From: Porpolomopsis calyptriformis
Lineage: Eukaryota; Basidiomycota; Agaricomycetes; Agaricales; Hygrophoraceae
NCBI GenBank assembly: GCA_951640195.1
Contig: OX621173.1
Coordinates: 1,467,780-1,531,779, forward strand
Length of the DNA: 64,000 bases
Reading direction: 5' to 3'
Numbering within the stretch: position 1 is the first letter of the stretch; every line of letters starts with the position of its first letter. The notes under the pieces were generated by a model that was not told the origin of the DNA, searched no databases, and saw only the letters and a program-made list of their open reading frames with translations. Positions 1-11,450 of this stretch are shown piece by piece. A program made the translations under genes and the position numbers.

Positions 1-150
1 CTGAATGTCTGGATTGTTGAGTATGCCTTTAATGTATTTGGCATCGACTTCTACTATGAATTTCGGAAGACCAATGAGCCATATTTGATACACCCAGAGA
101 GCATGGAATAGTCCATATAGTTCAAGCTTGGCTTGTGAGTATCGGGATTC

Positions 151-336
151 TCATTCATTCCATGTGATGGATCTGAATCGGGATGGGTAGCGCTTGCCAT
201 CCTCCCCCTGCTGTTGTAGTATGAATCCAGCGGCATACATGGATGAGTCGACAGCTAAAATGATGGGTTGTCTGGAGTGGTAGTCGATTGGTTTGAGGGT
301 GGGGGAGTTGATGATGGCTTGTTTAAGAGTTTCCAT
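151..336 (-). pseudogene. RNase H fragment of Ty3-like pol
   Basis: The fragment contains ILAVDSSMYAAGFILQQ followed by GKRYPSRFRSITWNE. This matches the start of a Ty3-type RNase H domain, where an Asp begins the first catalytic strand and the segment ends near the W(N/D)-E-x-E region. It continues the RT at 640-1533 in another phase and lacks a proper start. It belongs to the derelict element covering 1-5006. Confidence 0.65.
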
Positions 337-639
337 TGATCAGATTTCTTCTTCCTTAAAGCAGAAGGGGACATCCTTTTTGGTAAGATTAATAAGGGGT
401 CAGGTGTGATGCGCGAAGTCTTTGATGAAGATTCAGAGGACTCTGCAAGTCCCTAGGAAGGATTGGACATGGGTAAGCTCTTGGCAGATGGGCCAGTCTT
501 GGATCTTCTGTACTTAGGACTCATCCAGAATTTGTCCCTCATAATAGCATATGTGTCTGATGACTACAATGGTGGGAGCACAAACTGTGGTCTTCTTTCC
601 ATTGAAGGTTCCTCCGAGGATTTTCATTTGGTTAAGGAC

Positions 640-1533
640 TCAATTGAGGTTGTTGAGATATTCCCAGATGAACCTCTGAATGTGTGGGTTTTGTGGAATA
701 GTCTCGAAGAGTCCTCCTGGGAGTTTGTAACAGGTTTCTGGGCCTTTAACAGGAATGTCATCTATGAAGGGGCTTGCAATATGAGGGATCTCTGCTTGGA
801 GGATGTGGGTTACATCTCCATGCATGATCTGTGTTGAGTTGGTATATCCCATAGGAATAGAAGTGAGCTGTTTAGCTCTGAGGGGCATTTGAAAGGTGGT
901 GAGGTCTTGGGACTGGAGGTTGAGGTCGTGTTGGTCAAAGGATATGAATAGGTCAAGGGACCTATAGCAGGCTCTTCCTGTGAAGGACTCTGTGAATTGC
1001 TCTGTGAGTGGAGGAACTGTGGAATTGCAGATTGAGACTTTATTGAGGGGTTTGAGATCGTGGATGAGTTGGAGAGATTTTCTGTCTTTCTTGAGCACGC
1101 AGAACCATCGGGAACAATAGGATGAGTTAGACTCTTTGTATATGCTAGCAGAAATCTTTTCGTGGATGACTTTGAGGACCATGTCAAAGATTCTGGGTGG
1201 GATTAGAATGTTTTTAAGAACCCACAGAACGTATTCTATAGTTGGGAGGAGGATCAGGTTGAAGAACTCTTCTAGAAAATGGCCTTTCTCAGTCTCCTCC
1301 CAGGCAAATGCTTTTTCCTGGGTTTTGATTACGTGGTGGGCCAGGGTTTCTTCTTCAGGCCATAGGAATCCATTGGGATTGACATTGTGTTTATCTTTCC
1401 ATTCTTGGGTGTAAATGGAGCCTAGTGTAAATGGTGGTGGATGGAAGGGAAGTGTCAGAAGGTTAGCCAATGGATCAGGGTGTTGACATTGGACAATGCA
1501 GAATTCTTCAGGTAGTGTTCCCTTGATAGGCAA
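640..1533 (-). pseudogene. Reverse transcriptase fragment (Ty3-like)
   Basis: This is an open stretch of 297 codons. It starts with MPIKGTLPEEF and holds a typical pre-RT linker (FLWPEEETLAHHVIK). The RT fingers and palm follow: SSYCSRWFCVLKKD, then LQLIHDLKPLNKVS, SIPMGYTNSTQIM, and the catalytic box FIDDIPVKGP. The F-I-D-D core replaces the usual Y-x-D-D; in this fungal family FIDD seems to be normal, so it is not by itself a sign of decay. The frame stops before the RT thumb and RNase H, which appear downstream in other phases. It is a broken part of the element spanning 1-5006. Confidence 0.7.
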
Positions 1534-1979
1534 GACACAGTCCGCTACTTTCTTATATTTCTTTCCAGCATAAGTGGCATGAGTGTAATCATATTCATCG
1601 ATATCTGTGACATAATCGGCTAAGGAGGATTCATGTACAGATATGGGAGTGAGAAGGGAGTCTGGGATGTCAGAGAGAGGGATGTCGAAGGTTGCTCCCT
1701 GTCTGCAGGGGTGATTGTCGTTTAGGTCGTTCTGGGATCATTCTGATATGCGGGAGTGGATGATGTTGTTCAGGGGAATCGGGGAAGCAGAGGTTGTGTG
1801 TGGGGAAACAGATACGTTGTTGGGTGTGGATGGCGTCGGTGGAATCAAAGCTTGGTGAGAGATAGAACCTGAGAGTACAGATGGCAAGGGTGTGGAAACC
1901 AGAACAGGGGTTTGGGTATAATCTGTACTCTCAACATTTAAAAACCCGTGGGGACGAGTTTCTTGTTGGGCTTCCAGGC

Positions 1980-2456
1980 TCATGGTTGTGTGGACACTTT
2001 AATCCTCTTTCCAGTATTTGGATCCATGATGTTGATGTGTTGTGAGCCATCCAGTTTGATCCTGCTATCTAGGTTTATGAGGAGATAGAAAGGCTGTCCG
2101 AGAATCATGTTGCAAGGTAGTTTCTCTGCTACCTGCACCTGCATGTAGAAGGTATAGGGTCCAATGACGACTGGGAGGTTTTTAAGAACTCCTAGGGTGG
2201 GGGCAACAGTGGAGTGTGATAACTCCATGTGCATGATAAGATTGGATTGGATCGGGATACCAAGTCATTCCCAGATGTCTTTCTGAATGACGGTTATTGC
2301 ACTTCCGGTGTTGAGGAGTGCTTCCTCTTTCTGTCTTCTGTCTAGGAGAACATCGATTACCCAGATGGTGGAGGCATCATCAGCTACAATAGTCTCTTCG
2401 TCAGGTGAGTTTGGCATGGTATAGAAGCTAGAAACAGGGTCGTCTGAGTCATCCAA
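1980..2456 (-). pseudogene. Aspartic protease region of Ty3-like element, catalytic Asp changed to Asn
   Basis: Around 2300 the minus strand reads EALLNTGSAITVIQKDIWE. Retropepsins have D-T/S-G-A/S here, so the first residue of the triad (codon at 2310-2312) is Asn instead of Asp. Further on, PCNMILGQPFYLLINLDSRIKL corresponds to the I-L-G second half of the protease fold and the following linker. The fragment lies in two overlapping frames, so it is also frameshifted. The Asp to Asn change is CTC|GAC to CTC|AAC, a transition in a CpG read from the other strand. Confidence 0.6.
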
Positions 2457-2750
2457 TAGGTTGACAGGGATACGTTTACTGGTGGTGTGATCTTTAATCC
2501 TTTTCTAGACATCCGAATGTGATGCCAGGAGGTGTCCGACCGTGGTGGTGACAGTGGCTCTGAGGACATTGTTGTATAGTTGGTCTATCAGGACTGGATC
2601 TTCAGCAGGGGAATGGAACCGGAATTGGGGTTCTTTGGGTTGTGGGGTCAGAATGGATTTGATCGGGTTGTGTATGTTAGAAGGCAGGATTTTGACAATG
2701 GGTTTTGATGTTGGTCCTGGTTTGGGAGGAGGGGGTTTCCAGTTCTTGTT

Positions 2751-3180
2751 TCATTCTGCCTTCTTGGCGATCTCATTTCCAAGCATAGTATAGAGGACCG
2801 TGAGTGTGTTATCATCTTCAGATGAAGACGGGATATCTTCCGGGAAGAAGGGCAGTGGGGAAGTGGGTGTATCATATGTAGAATGTGGATCCAAGGGGGG
2901 AATCATCTCAATGATGGTAGTAGTGACAATGGGGGCAGGTGAGGCGAGGTTTCCAGGATTGGCACTGTGCCAATTGTTGAATTTCTCTGAGAGAGTGTTG
3001 CCAGTGATGTCCCAAGGGAGGTAGTTGCCGTTTGGAAGAACCATTTGTCTTCGATCATTCTGGATGCACTTCCCAGCTCTTATAAACTCCTTGGCCATAA
3101 CACATGTCTGGATGTGACAATTCAGCAATCCACAAAAGATGCACGGGTTAGTCTGCTATTGGGGGTGGGTTTCCGTCAGA
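2751..3180 (-). pseudogene. Gag C-terminal zinc-knuckle region of Ty3-like element
   Basis: The minus strand around 3100-3165 reads CIFCGLLNCHIQTC and continues into EFIRAGKCIQNDRRQMVLPNGNYLPWD. This resembles the C-x2-C...H...C knuckle plus the basic tail of this gag family, but the spacing between the second Cys and His (5) and between His and Cys (3) departs from CX2CX4HX4C. The rest is Pro/Ser/Thr-rich linker. It is a relic fragment with no usable start. Confidence 0.5.
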
Positions 3181-3381
3181 GTCGGGTAATTCTGGGGTCG
3201 ATTGGTTTGGTTTTTCATCATGGTGGTCATGAGGTTTGCTATGGTGATGGTATCACTTGACTCTGTTTTAGGGGTTGTGTGGGATGTGGTAGGGGTGATA
3301 GGTGGCAGTAAAGTGATTGGGGAAGTGGAACAAAGGAGGAACTGGGTGGCATTGTTGATGTCTTTCATGGGATATGGCTCA

Positions 3382-4245
3382 TCAGGGTGATGATTTGGCA
3401 TGGTAATGGATAGTCTGTGTTCGATCTAGTGCAGGGTAGATATTCCGAAGCCTTGGGCAAATAGTCTGTCGACGGTCCATTGATCGATCCAGTTGGTTCA
3501 TAAAAGGTGGGATGAGATCTGAGTGAACTCTCAGAAGTACTCTCCTAGATCGCCTCAGGTGTACACCCCTTTGGAAGCAGTTTCCTGAGTAAATCATTTG
3601 AGGTCTGCGATATTGTGCAGGGTGTCGTTGGTGTTGGAACTGGGGTAGAGTGTTTGGATGTTGTCTCTGAAGGAGTTCCATGTCTAGGGGTTGGCTACTC
3701 TGGGGCGGAGCATTTCCCAAAGGAGAGCACATTGTTATCTAGGAAATACAGAGTGTGAGTGATCTGTTCCTTGTCAGTAGGGTTCATCCCAAGGGTCATG
3801 TACATCATGTCGATGTCGGAAAAGTATCGGTTGAGGTGTGTGGGGTTTCCGTTGAAGACGGGGGCACCAGAGGAGTGTCGGAAAGGTATTCAAGCCAGGT
3901 TGGCCATGGCAGGAGTAGATATTGAGGGGGTGGAAATAGGTGTGGTGTTGGGAAGTGTGGTGAGGGGTGTTTTGCTTGTGGGTGGAAGGTCTATGTTTCC
4001 TTCTGAAGGGGTGTTGAGAAGGGAAGATGAGGTGGAGGGGTTGATAAGGGCTTCGATAATGAGCTCATCCGAGGAGTTGGAGGTGGGGGTAGATTTTGGG
4101 AGGATAGGTAAGGATTGTGAGGAGTGGTTGAGGCATGCAGAGCAGTGGAGTGGTAGAATACTGAAAAGTGGATGTGTTTGAACCCCTCATGGTGGGCTCC
4201 AATTATGTAGAAGGCATGAGGGATCTTGAGGGAGATTCCTCTCAT
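3382..4245 (-). pseudogene. Gag N-terminal region of Ty3-like element (degenerate)
   Basis: Two overlapping minus-strand stretches (3991-4245 and 3382-3732) lie between the zinc-knuckle part and the presumed 5' end. They are short, out of phase with each other, and hold no motif that can be named. The segment 4384-5006 further upstream is open in pieces and rich in Ser, Pro and Leu. The call is by position within the element only. Confidence 0.35.
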
Positions 4246-5006
4246 TCATCCAAGGGGTATCGGAACATGTAGGGATTGATTCAGTAATCTGATGATGATG
4301 AAAGGGGGTCTCAAGCTTATGAAGGCTTAATATATTAGGTAGGAAGGGAAGATATGTATTGAGGGAAGGTGTGTCTGTTGTATTTAGTGATTATCTACTT
4401 GATATATATAGAGGAGGTGAATAAAGGAACTTCTTTGTAGGTATGTGTACAAAGGATAGTTCCTTTGTGAGAGTATGTGAGTAGTAATTAGGTAGATAAG
4501 TGAAAGGAAGATAGGATAAGGTAGATAAGATAAGGAAAACAAAGAAAAGAGGCTTTCTGATTGGTTGAAGGTGTTTCTGATGGAGTTCGTGTTTTCAGAA
4601 GTCTTCCAGTTAGAGGTGGACATTTCGGAACATCTATCGGAAGGTCGGAAGGGTTGGGCTTTTGGGATATGTGTATATGGATTCGGTGAGGTTGAGCTCA
4701 TCTGTGATGGAAAGGTTTTCCGTTTGTAGGGAGTATGGATCTCCTACACCGCGATGATAGAAGACATGGATAGAGGAAGTGAGGAAATTCACAATGAGGA
4801 CTGGGGAATGAAAGATTCTGACATGGACGCATTAAATGTACATGGTTTGATTTTGAGAAAGGGGTCAAGACCATCTGAGGAATCCAGAGGTGAAGGAGCA
4901 GTATAAAACGAATCCAAAGAAAGCGAAGAATGAGATGAGGCGGGGGAAGTATTGGTGGAGGCAGGTGGAGTGATTTTGAAAGCGAGGTGGGAGAACTCGA
5001 GCGCAA

Positions 5007-5817
5007 GAGCTGCGAGTTGAGCCTGTTTGATGTCTAAGGTGTTGACGGCTTGCTGTTCTGAGTAGCTAATGAGCTGACTTATCGAAGCCTGAAGGGGTTG
5101 ATGTAGGGGAGAGTAGGATGGGGGTGGGGTGGATGAAGATCAATCCAGGGTGGTGGTCACATTTAGTACCGAAAGAGGATGGGTTGGTTGGGGGAGTCTA
5201 GTTGGATTCCGGGGAAGCAACAGCAATGGCTTTTGTCTGGTAACCCAAAACAAAGCAGTCATTATCAGATGAATCTTGACCAGCAACTCTTGCAGAGAAA
5301 AGCAAGGTGAGAAGAGAGTTCTGTTCTTCTATTATGTTGGCAGTGGGACTTAGGTCGCTTTGATGTATAATCACAGAGAGCTCAGTGCATAAGCTGAGAG
5401 TGACAACATTGAAGAACAGAACTAAGGGAGGTACAAGTGTTCTGTACTCTACTTATACTCTACCTGGGTCTGGACTGTGATTGTGATAACCACAGTGATG
5501 ACCCATGGAATGGCTGACTAATGTGCAGTATTATATAGCCTTGCACAGCTACTGCGGAACTGCTGCAGAGCACATCTTCGTCAGCTAATAGCATTATTGC
5601 CTCTAATCTAGGGGGATATAAATAGAGAAAGATTAGATAAGGAAAGATCAGATAAGATAAAATCAAAGATAAGGAACATGGGTAAGATGACAAAATTGAA
5701 GTAGCTATAACAATCCCAAAACTGCTAGCAAGCATTATAGCAGAAGACCTCTCATATATGACAGAAAAACACAATTTGCTACCAAAAATGCACTTTAGCA
5801 GATGACCAGGGACAAAT
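5007..5817. other. Gene-free interval with GATAAG-rich patches
   Basis: No supported gene. GATAAG-type hexamers recur near 4495-4540 and 5610-5690, and a TATATAGCC-like motif occurs near 5535. The stretch could contain the LTR of the element to its left, running from about 5335 (TGTTGGCAG) to about 5711 (GCTATAACA). The flanks give no target duplication and no second LTR is available for comparison, so this stays open. Confidence 0.3.
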
Positions 5818-6450
5818 ATGTCCAACCAACTCCAATACATTGTCTCCATAATAAAAAATGCCTGGAGAAACAAAAAGTTGGCTTCAGTACTATACCTGGA
5901 TATGGCCAGAGCATTGCCAAATGCAGTGAAGGAGAGACTAATCTATAATCTCAAACATAGAGGGATACCCGATAAGTACACTCAATTCACAAAAAACCTA
6001 CTCATAGGAAGAAGCACTAGGATAAAATTTGATAACTACATCTCCAAGCCAATTGAGATAAAAAATGGGACTGGCCAAGGGGATCTACTATCAATGATCC
6101 TATACCTATACTACAATGTAGACCTCTTTGATATACTGTTAAATGATAATGAATGGGCCACAGGATATGTCAATGACTCTGCTTTCATTGCTACTGCAAA
6201 AACATTCAATGAGGCTCATAAAAAGCTAAAGAACATGATGGAAAGGGAAAATGGGGTACCCAAATGGTCAGTAGATCACAACTCTCCCTGGGAACTAATG
6301 AAGTCAGTACTATGTGACTACATGAGACAATGCAAAGCGCAAACAAACTGCCTACTAGATAATGGGATAGAGATACAAAAAGTGGATGCCTACAAACAGG
6401 TAGGAGTATATCTCAATGAAAAGCTGACCTGGAAAAGGCAATAGAACAAT
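5818..6450 (+). pseudogene. LINE (non-LTR retrotransposon) reverse transcriptase fragment
   Basis: A 208-codon stretch carries RT motifs in order: ASVLYLDMARALPNAVKERL (palm A), RGIPDKY...LLIGRSTRIKF (thumb-side helix), NGTGQGDLLSMILYLYYNVDL (motif B, usually G-x-G-Q-G-D-P-L-S), and GYVNDSAFIATAK (motif C). Motif C should be Y-V-D-D; the first Asp is Asn (codon 6172-6174, GTC|GAT to GTC|AAT), which removes a catalytic residue. The endonuclease domain, 3' tail and gag-like ORF were not found. After 6444 the frame closes at TAG and the sequence turns AT-rich. The organisation fits an agaricomycete LINE of the Tad/I type, which is an inference. Confidence 0.7.
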
Positions 6451-6654
6451 GCACTGGCTAACACAAAATCCTGGATTCTAGCAATAGGAAGGCTCTGAAA
6501 AACTACCAAAGAAATACTATCTAAAAAAGTCCAACAACTACAAAGTTTATATATATTAACTACTAGACTATTTACTCCTATATAAAAATGATATAGATTC
6601 TCTATAAATATGTGTAAGTTTTAGACTTAGTAAATTTCACATTTTTAGTATAAT

Positions 6655-6975
6655 TTGATACACTTGAAGCACTTGAAGTATTTGATAAAGTACTTGATAA
6701 GGTTACTTAAATATGTGATAAAGTTACTTAAATACTTAATAAAGTTACTTAAATGCTTGAAGTACTTGAAGTTACTTGAAGCATTTAAAACTACTTCATT
6801 TATACTTGAAAAACTTGGAGAATTCTATATAGATAAAATAATTTTAAGTAGCTTTAAGTAATTTCAAGCACTTTCAAGCACTTTAAGTGGCTTTAAGTAG
6901 CCTCAAGTAGCTTTAAGTAACTTTATCAAGTATTTAAGTAACTTTATCAAGTACTTCAAGTATTCAAGTAAGCTT
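6655..6975. repeat. Large imperfect inverted repeat built from a ~20-bp tandem motif
   Basis: From 6661 to about 6785 the plus strand repeats units close to TACTTGATAAAGTTACTTAA. From about 6845 to 6975 the reverse complement (TTAAGTAACTTTATCAAGTA) appears at least twice, with simpler TTTAAGTAG units. The two arms can pair over more than 100 bp around a spacer at about 6790-6840. The open frame here (IRLLKYVIKLLKYLIKLL...) is a by-product of the repeat, not a protein gene. Confidence 0.75.
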
Positions 6976-9292
6976 GATGCAAAGGGGGTCCTCAGAGGAA
7001 GAGAGGAGAGCAAAGAGGTGGGGGTTGTTATTTGACTTCAAGGTACTTTCTCACTAAAGATATTATTGTGATGCATCAAAGAAACTATAGAGGGGACTAT
7101 TAGATATGAGAGAGTTTAGGTAGGAAGTGGAACTGGGCTTGTCTGCCTCATACAGTGGCTCTCGCATCAACTTAGAGTTGGTGCATTGGGGACTGTATAC
7201 TCAGATGAAGGGAGATAATAGCACCATAGTTTTGGTTGCTGTTTCAGATGACAACAGTGAGGTATCACTTTCATATCAGGATACAGTTGGTATAGCCTGA
7301 ATTACTGGAACAACAAGTGGAGTATTAGAGAGGCTGAAAGAAATACTCAAGCTGTAATAGAGTTCTCAGATTCTAATGATAATGGTGATCTGCCCTGCCA
7401 CCTTTTAAATAGCCTAGAGGTTACATTGGCTTGTTCTATAGTAGTGGAGGAAGCACCTAAGGTGCTCTACTAAGTGGAATAGGCAAGGAAGGAAAGTATT
7501 TGTGAGGTAGGCTAGCCTTGGTTGCAAAGGGTAGTATCTTTGGAACAAGGGGTAATAAAAATGCCATCAGATTTCAGACAATAGCACTGCTTCACTATAG
7601 AGTGTATAAGTTAGATTGTAATAATATAGTAAGGTAGTACAAGTAGGAAAAGTAGTTATCTGCTGTTCTCTGGGAGTTTGTAGCTATTCTTAGCTATCTG
7701 CAGTTTATGTTGACCCCATAATCACTTTTTACTGGGGCTCATGAATTTCCCTGGGCAAGTATACCCTGGACTATTGCAAGCTAGCATCAAGCCTAATACA
7801 TTCTGTGTGGAACTCCTATGCAACAAGTAGCATATGATTCTAAGCATCTTGCAATTAGGCTGAGAAATACTTTATTATCTTAGAAATTCCTTGGTAATTT
7901 CTTCCATCTTTGAAATAGTCATAGCAATAGCTGGTGGGCTATTAAGGAAGGTAAGCAGTTAAGGGAAGAAGAGACTCACTGCTAAAGGGGTCTGGGTTTA
8001 TACTTATCACACTTTTTCCTAACCCTGGGCTCTTAGGTGGATACTTGTACTCCTTTTGAGAAGTGGCCAGTGCTCTGGATAAAAAGGATAAGCCCAGTTA
8101 TGATAGACATAATAAAGGTTTACTCTGTGAAAAAATTGTTAGCACCTATAGTGTCTTAGTGACTTATAATCAGCCCAACATATATATATGCATTCCATTA
8201 AGGTGTATGTTACTGGCCAACAAGTAAATAGGTGGCATTGTTGGAATAACAAGCCTCTTATATGAGTTACTAAAGTGGTAAGTGAGTATATTTCCAACTT
8301 TGTGTGGAACCTAATCTATGTATTATGGTACTACCTATCTGTTACTTCAGGCATCTCTTAGATACTTAAATTAGGTACTTGTTTATTATCTAATAGATTC
8401 ACACAGGTATTTTTACCAGTATATCTGTAAAACTAGTAAATACCTAATTAGGTATTTCCTTTACTACTAGCTACTAGCTTGGTAATTCCTATGTATTATA
8501 ACTTGTTTATTAGTTACTCCCTATAATACTATTCTAGTATATAGTATTTCTACTAGTCACAGGGTGTCTAGGGGATAAGAAGGTATAATATTTCTAATAT
8601 ATTATTCTATTTAGCACCTTAGGGTATATACTCGGATACAAAACACCCCTTTTTAAATTGCAACAATTTTTTCAAACCTAGGTACTACTTTAACAGGTGT
8701 ACACCCCTTCTAGCTATCTTACTAGTAATAAGTATTATATGTTATTATTTAATTTTCTTAGAACACTTTACTAGTACTATCTTATCTTATTAACAATTAA
8801 AATACTTAGTAGTCTTTATAAACATATATTTATTATTACAAAAATTCACAAAAGATTTTCTATATAATGTAAAGAGTAAGAATAGATGAATAAGTAAGTA
8901 TTAAGCCTAATAATAGAATAATAAAGGCATACTAAGGAGGTAAGATAAATAGCTAGCTACTCTATATTTGTATAGCCTTTAATCAATAGAGTTAACTTTA
9001 TTAAATAAAAGGATTAGTTTAGTAACTAAGTACAATTCCAATAAGGTATTACTCTATTATAATACTACTTATATATTAATACACTTATAGTAATACTAAG
9101 GTTTAAGGCTATACAAGGTATTTATATTAATAGTATAGACTTAATAGGATTAGAGTTAAATTTAGAACTGTAAACTGAGAGTACTTACTAGATTACATTA
9201 TAGATAGACCTCTGCAGCTATCATTGAACTCTGGATCTGCTGGATGAGATGGAGACTGTAAAAATCTATAGGTACTAGGATAGATCAGTTGG
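6976..9292. other. AT-rich gene-free interval
   Basis: No open reading frame, RNA gene or repeat that can be named was found. The region is dense in stops on all frames and very poor in CG dinucleotides, the texture of old, heavily mutated transposon DNA. Short stretches near 7140-7500 look as if they once coded, but nothing was recognised. Confidence 0.6.
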
Positions 9293-9297
9293 GTTTT

Positions 9298-9501
9298 TGT
9301 TAAGAATTGCACTGGGAACGTGCGCATCTTGGCAACGGCTCAGACCACTGAGCCAAAACGTCGCAGAACTGGACTTACCCAGTTCGGTTGTTCCCAGTAT
9401 ATATACCAAGTTACATGTGACCGGCTAGAACCTGCTCGACGTGCATGAGAGACGGCCACAGGCGCGCTTGATCTCATGTCTCGAATTTCAGATCCGTGAC
9501 A
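9298..9501. mobile_element. Solo LTR, 204 bp, with 5-bp target duplication GTTTT
   Basis: The segment starts TGTTAAGAATTGC and ends GATCCGTGACA. It is flanked on both sides by GTTTT (9293-9297 and 9502-9506). TG...CA ends plus a perfect 5-bp duplication are diagnostic of LTR retrotransposon integration, and with no internal sequence this is a solo LTR. It contains a TATATATA element near 9398 and is rich in CG dinucleotides compared with its surroundings, so it looks younger than the DNA it landed in. The parent element is not in the window. Confidence 0.85.
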
Positions 9502-9506
9502 GTTTT

Positions 9507-10331
9507 AGTGTAGGGGAATGTCAAAAGAAAACCCCTAGATTTAGTACTAGATCAATGTCAAACTATGTATTATAGTCCCAGTTCACCATGTATACAAGGT
9601 ATGGAGCCCCAAGCAGATGCTGCATAGCAACAGCATGGGGTGGGTAGGGGTGTCTAAGGATACCCCAATCAAACCCCTGGTATAGGGGAGGATACATCTG
9701 AGAAATCCATTCACCATTGGAATCTTAAATTTGCTAAATGATAAAGGCTACCTGTGGGACATTGCAGGTTATCAGCACCTATTCTGGAGAGTTATTTTAG
9801 CTGGGATAGACAAGTTGGATACTACACCTACAAGCAAGCATTCTTGTAGTTACTACAAGAATGCTTGCTTATGGGCATAGTAAAGGCTGAAGTTAAGAAG
9901 TAGACTCTACATCTTGAAGAAACAAGTCTGCAATAATAAGATAAGCTCTGAAATATAAGATAAGGGCTGTTGCAGAGCTAGGCTTATATGCAACTAATAG
10001 AGTTAGGGGTGAACTTGATAATAATAAGTTTAAGGCTTTTAGATGCATATAGAGGGCTTATATATATAAGGGGAGAGGGTTGTAGAAATTATGTGGTAAA
10101 TATTAGAGTTGAACTTAGATAGTTTTTTGAGATTGTAGGATTTGTAACTACAATTATAATAAGACTAAGCTTACATTCTTATATTATATATTATATAATT
10201 TATAAGGCATTTCTATTATTTTAATTATTTAATAATTCAGCTATATTGGTAGCAGCAGACTAACCAGCACAAACCAAATATGCTGCTTGAAGAACAACCT
10301 AGCGATTAGACTTTTTTATAATATATAATAT
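9507..10331. other. Gene-free interval, possible LTR-retrotransposon relic
   Basis: No gene supported. It holds a perfect palindrome at 9832-9870 (separate entry). A promoter-like TATATATAAGGGGAGAGG lies near 10060, followed by TTGGTAGCAGCAGAC near 10245, which could be a decayed LTR and primer-binding site, but no partner LTR was found. Confidence 0.35.
9832..9870. repeat. Perfect inverted repeat, 19-bp arms with 1-nt centre
   Basis: The left arm AAGCAAGCATTCTTGTAGT (9832-9850) is followed by one T and then by its exact reverse complement (9852-9870). A 19-bp perfect hairpin is unusual in a region that is otherwise degenerate. It is not a terminator in any recognised sense and no flanking duplication was seen. 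Function unknown. Confidence 0.85.
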
Positions 10332-10485
10332 ACTAGTTAAATGTAATTTACAACAAACTATAGAATGCTACAAAGTACTCTATAGATTGACAGATCTTCA
10401 CAAATATAAAACCTTTCTATAATAATCTACAGTCTATCTATAAGTAGCTACATAGTTTCCTATAGATAAATTAGATTTTACTAAT
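10332..10485. mobile_element. MITE-like repeat, copy 1 (154 bp)
   Basis: The element begins ACTAGTTAAATGTAATTTA and ends in the near reverse complement TAAATTAGATTTTACTAAT, about 16 of 19 positions pairing. The interior (GAATGCTACAAAGTACTC, TAGATTGACAGATCT, AGTAGCTACATAGTT) is shared with 12169-12344. Terminal inverted repeats, small size, no coding capacity and more than one copy fit a MITE. A clear target duplication is not visible, so the superfamily is unknown. Confidence 0.6.
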
Positions 10486-11450
10486 TGTAAGAGTTTTGAT
10501 TACTTGCCTTGCTCAAAACCAGATTGAATACAACTAATATCTATTGAGTGCAGTATCTCTGTGTTAGGATTACCACTTCCATCCACTTTCACTCTTTTCC
10601 CTTATTAGAACTTATCCATCTTACTATGTCTTAGACTTGCCTGTGTTACAATTGCATTCTAGGCTATCCCATCTGGAACATGTTACCAGGTCTACAGACA
10701 TACTCTATTTTGTCACAATTTGTCATCCTTCTTTATCTCAGACCTTTATCTAGATTTATCATATCATGTAATATTGATTTGGTGATAGCTTAGCTGGCTC
10801 TGTTTATCCATGTAGTCAGTACTACTTCATGTCCTTGTTTAGTCATCAGGGTATAGGGTACACCATTATATATATAAGAGTAGTAGGATAGGGAAGTTGC
10901 CCCATCCTCAGTTATCCACTTGGTATCTGGGGTATTAGTCATCCATCGCAAGCCTAATAGCCTGTTTTGTAATAACTTGCTATGTCTTAGACTTATCTGT
11001 CTCAGACTTATGATAGCTTACTATGTCTTATACATATCTTAGGACTAATCACCCTAGATATTCTAACTCAGTCACATACATGTGACTACCCCTAATTATC
11101 TATTACTATATAAGACCAGTAGCTACCCCTGTATCTGTAGTTTTTGACTTACCTATCTGTATACCTGAACTTGGTATTGTAATAACTTTGTGCTTAATCC
11201 ACTCTTGATCCCTGTTAGTAACTTCATCCTTAGCTAGGCCTTGAGACCCAAACAAGTTCAGGTCCTAATACTCTAGTACAAATGGTGGTAAAGGGTTAAA
11301 AGATACTATAAATAGTAGTAAATATAGCCTATACACTGCTCTAAGGTGCCAAATACCTATTAATACTAATCACCTACCTCTGTAGGCTCTATAACAGCTA
11401 TATCTGTTATACTAATACTAACTATAATATTATAAGTTTAATAGTTTAAT
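10486..11450. other. AT-rich gene-free interval
   Basis: No supported feature. TCTTAGACTTG/ATCTGT-like phrases recur (near 10625, 10985 and 11025), suggesting old tandem repeats or relics of one. Confidence 0.5.

Larger units (their letters stand above)
1..5006 (-). mobile_element. Derelict Ty3-like LTR retrotransposon, truncated by window start
   Basis: On the minus strand the order is gag-like (about 4245 to 3380), zinc-knuckle region (about 3170), aspartic protease (about 2456-1980), reverse transcriptase (1533-640) and RNase H (336-151). That is the gag-PR-RT-RH order of Ty3 elements. Integrase would lie left of base 1. The reading frame is broken many times, so this is a relic. No LTR was identified with confidence. 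The pieces resemble an agaricomycete gypsy-like family whose RT core reads FIDD rather than YxDD; this assignment is from memory of the family and was not searched. Confidence 0.75.

Noticed and set aside
5335..5711. LTR of the first Ty3 relic (TGTTGGCAG...GCTATAACA)
   Set aside because: No second LTR, no primer site and no target duplication; the ends could be chance.
6655..6861. 68-codon Leu/Lys-rich frame
   Set aside because: Arises from the tandem repeat unit, not a gene.
9333..9360. tRNA-like A box (TGGCTCAGTGGTCTGAGCCG on the minus strand), possible SINE
   Set aside because: No convincing B box follows, and the segment is better explained as part of the solo LTR 9298-9501 with its GTTTT duplication.
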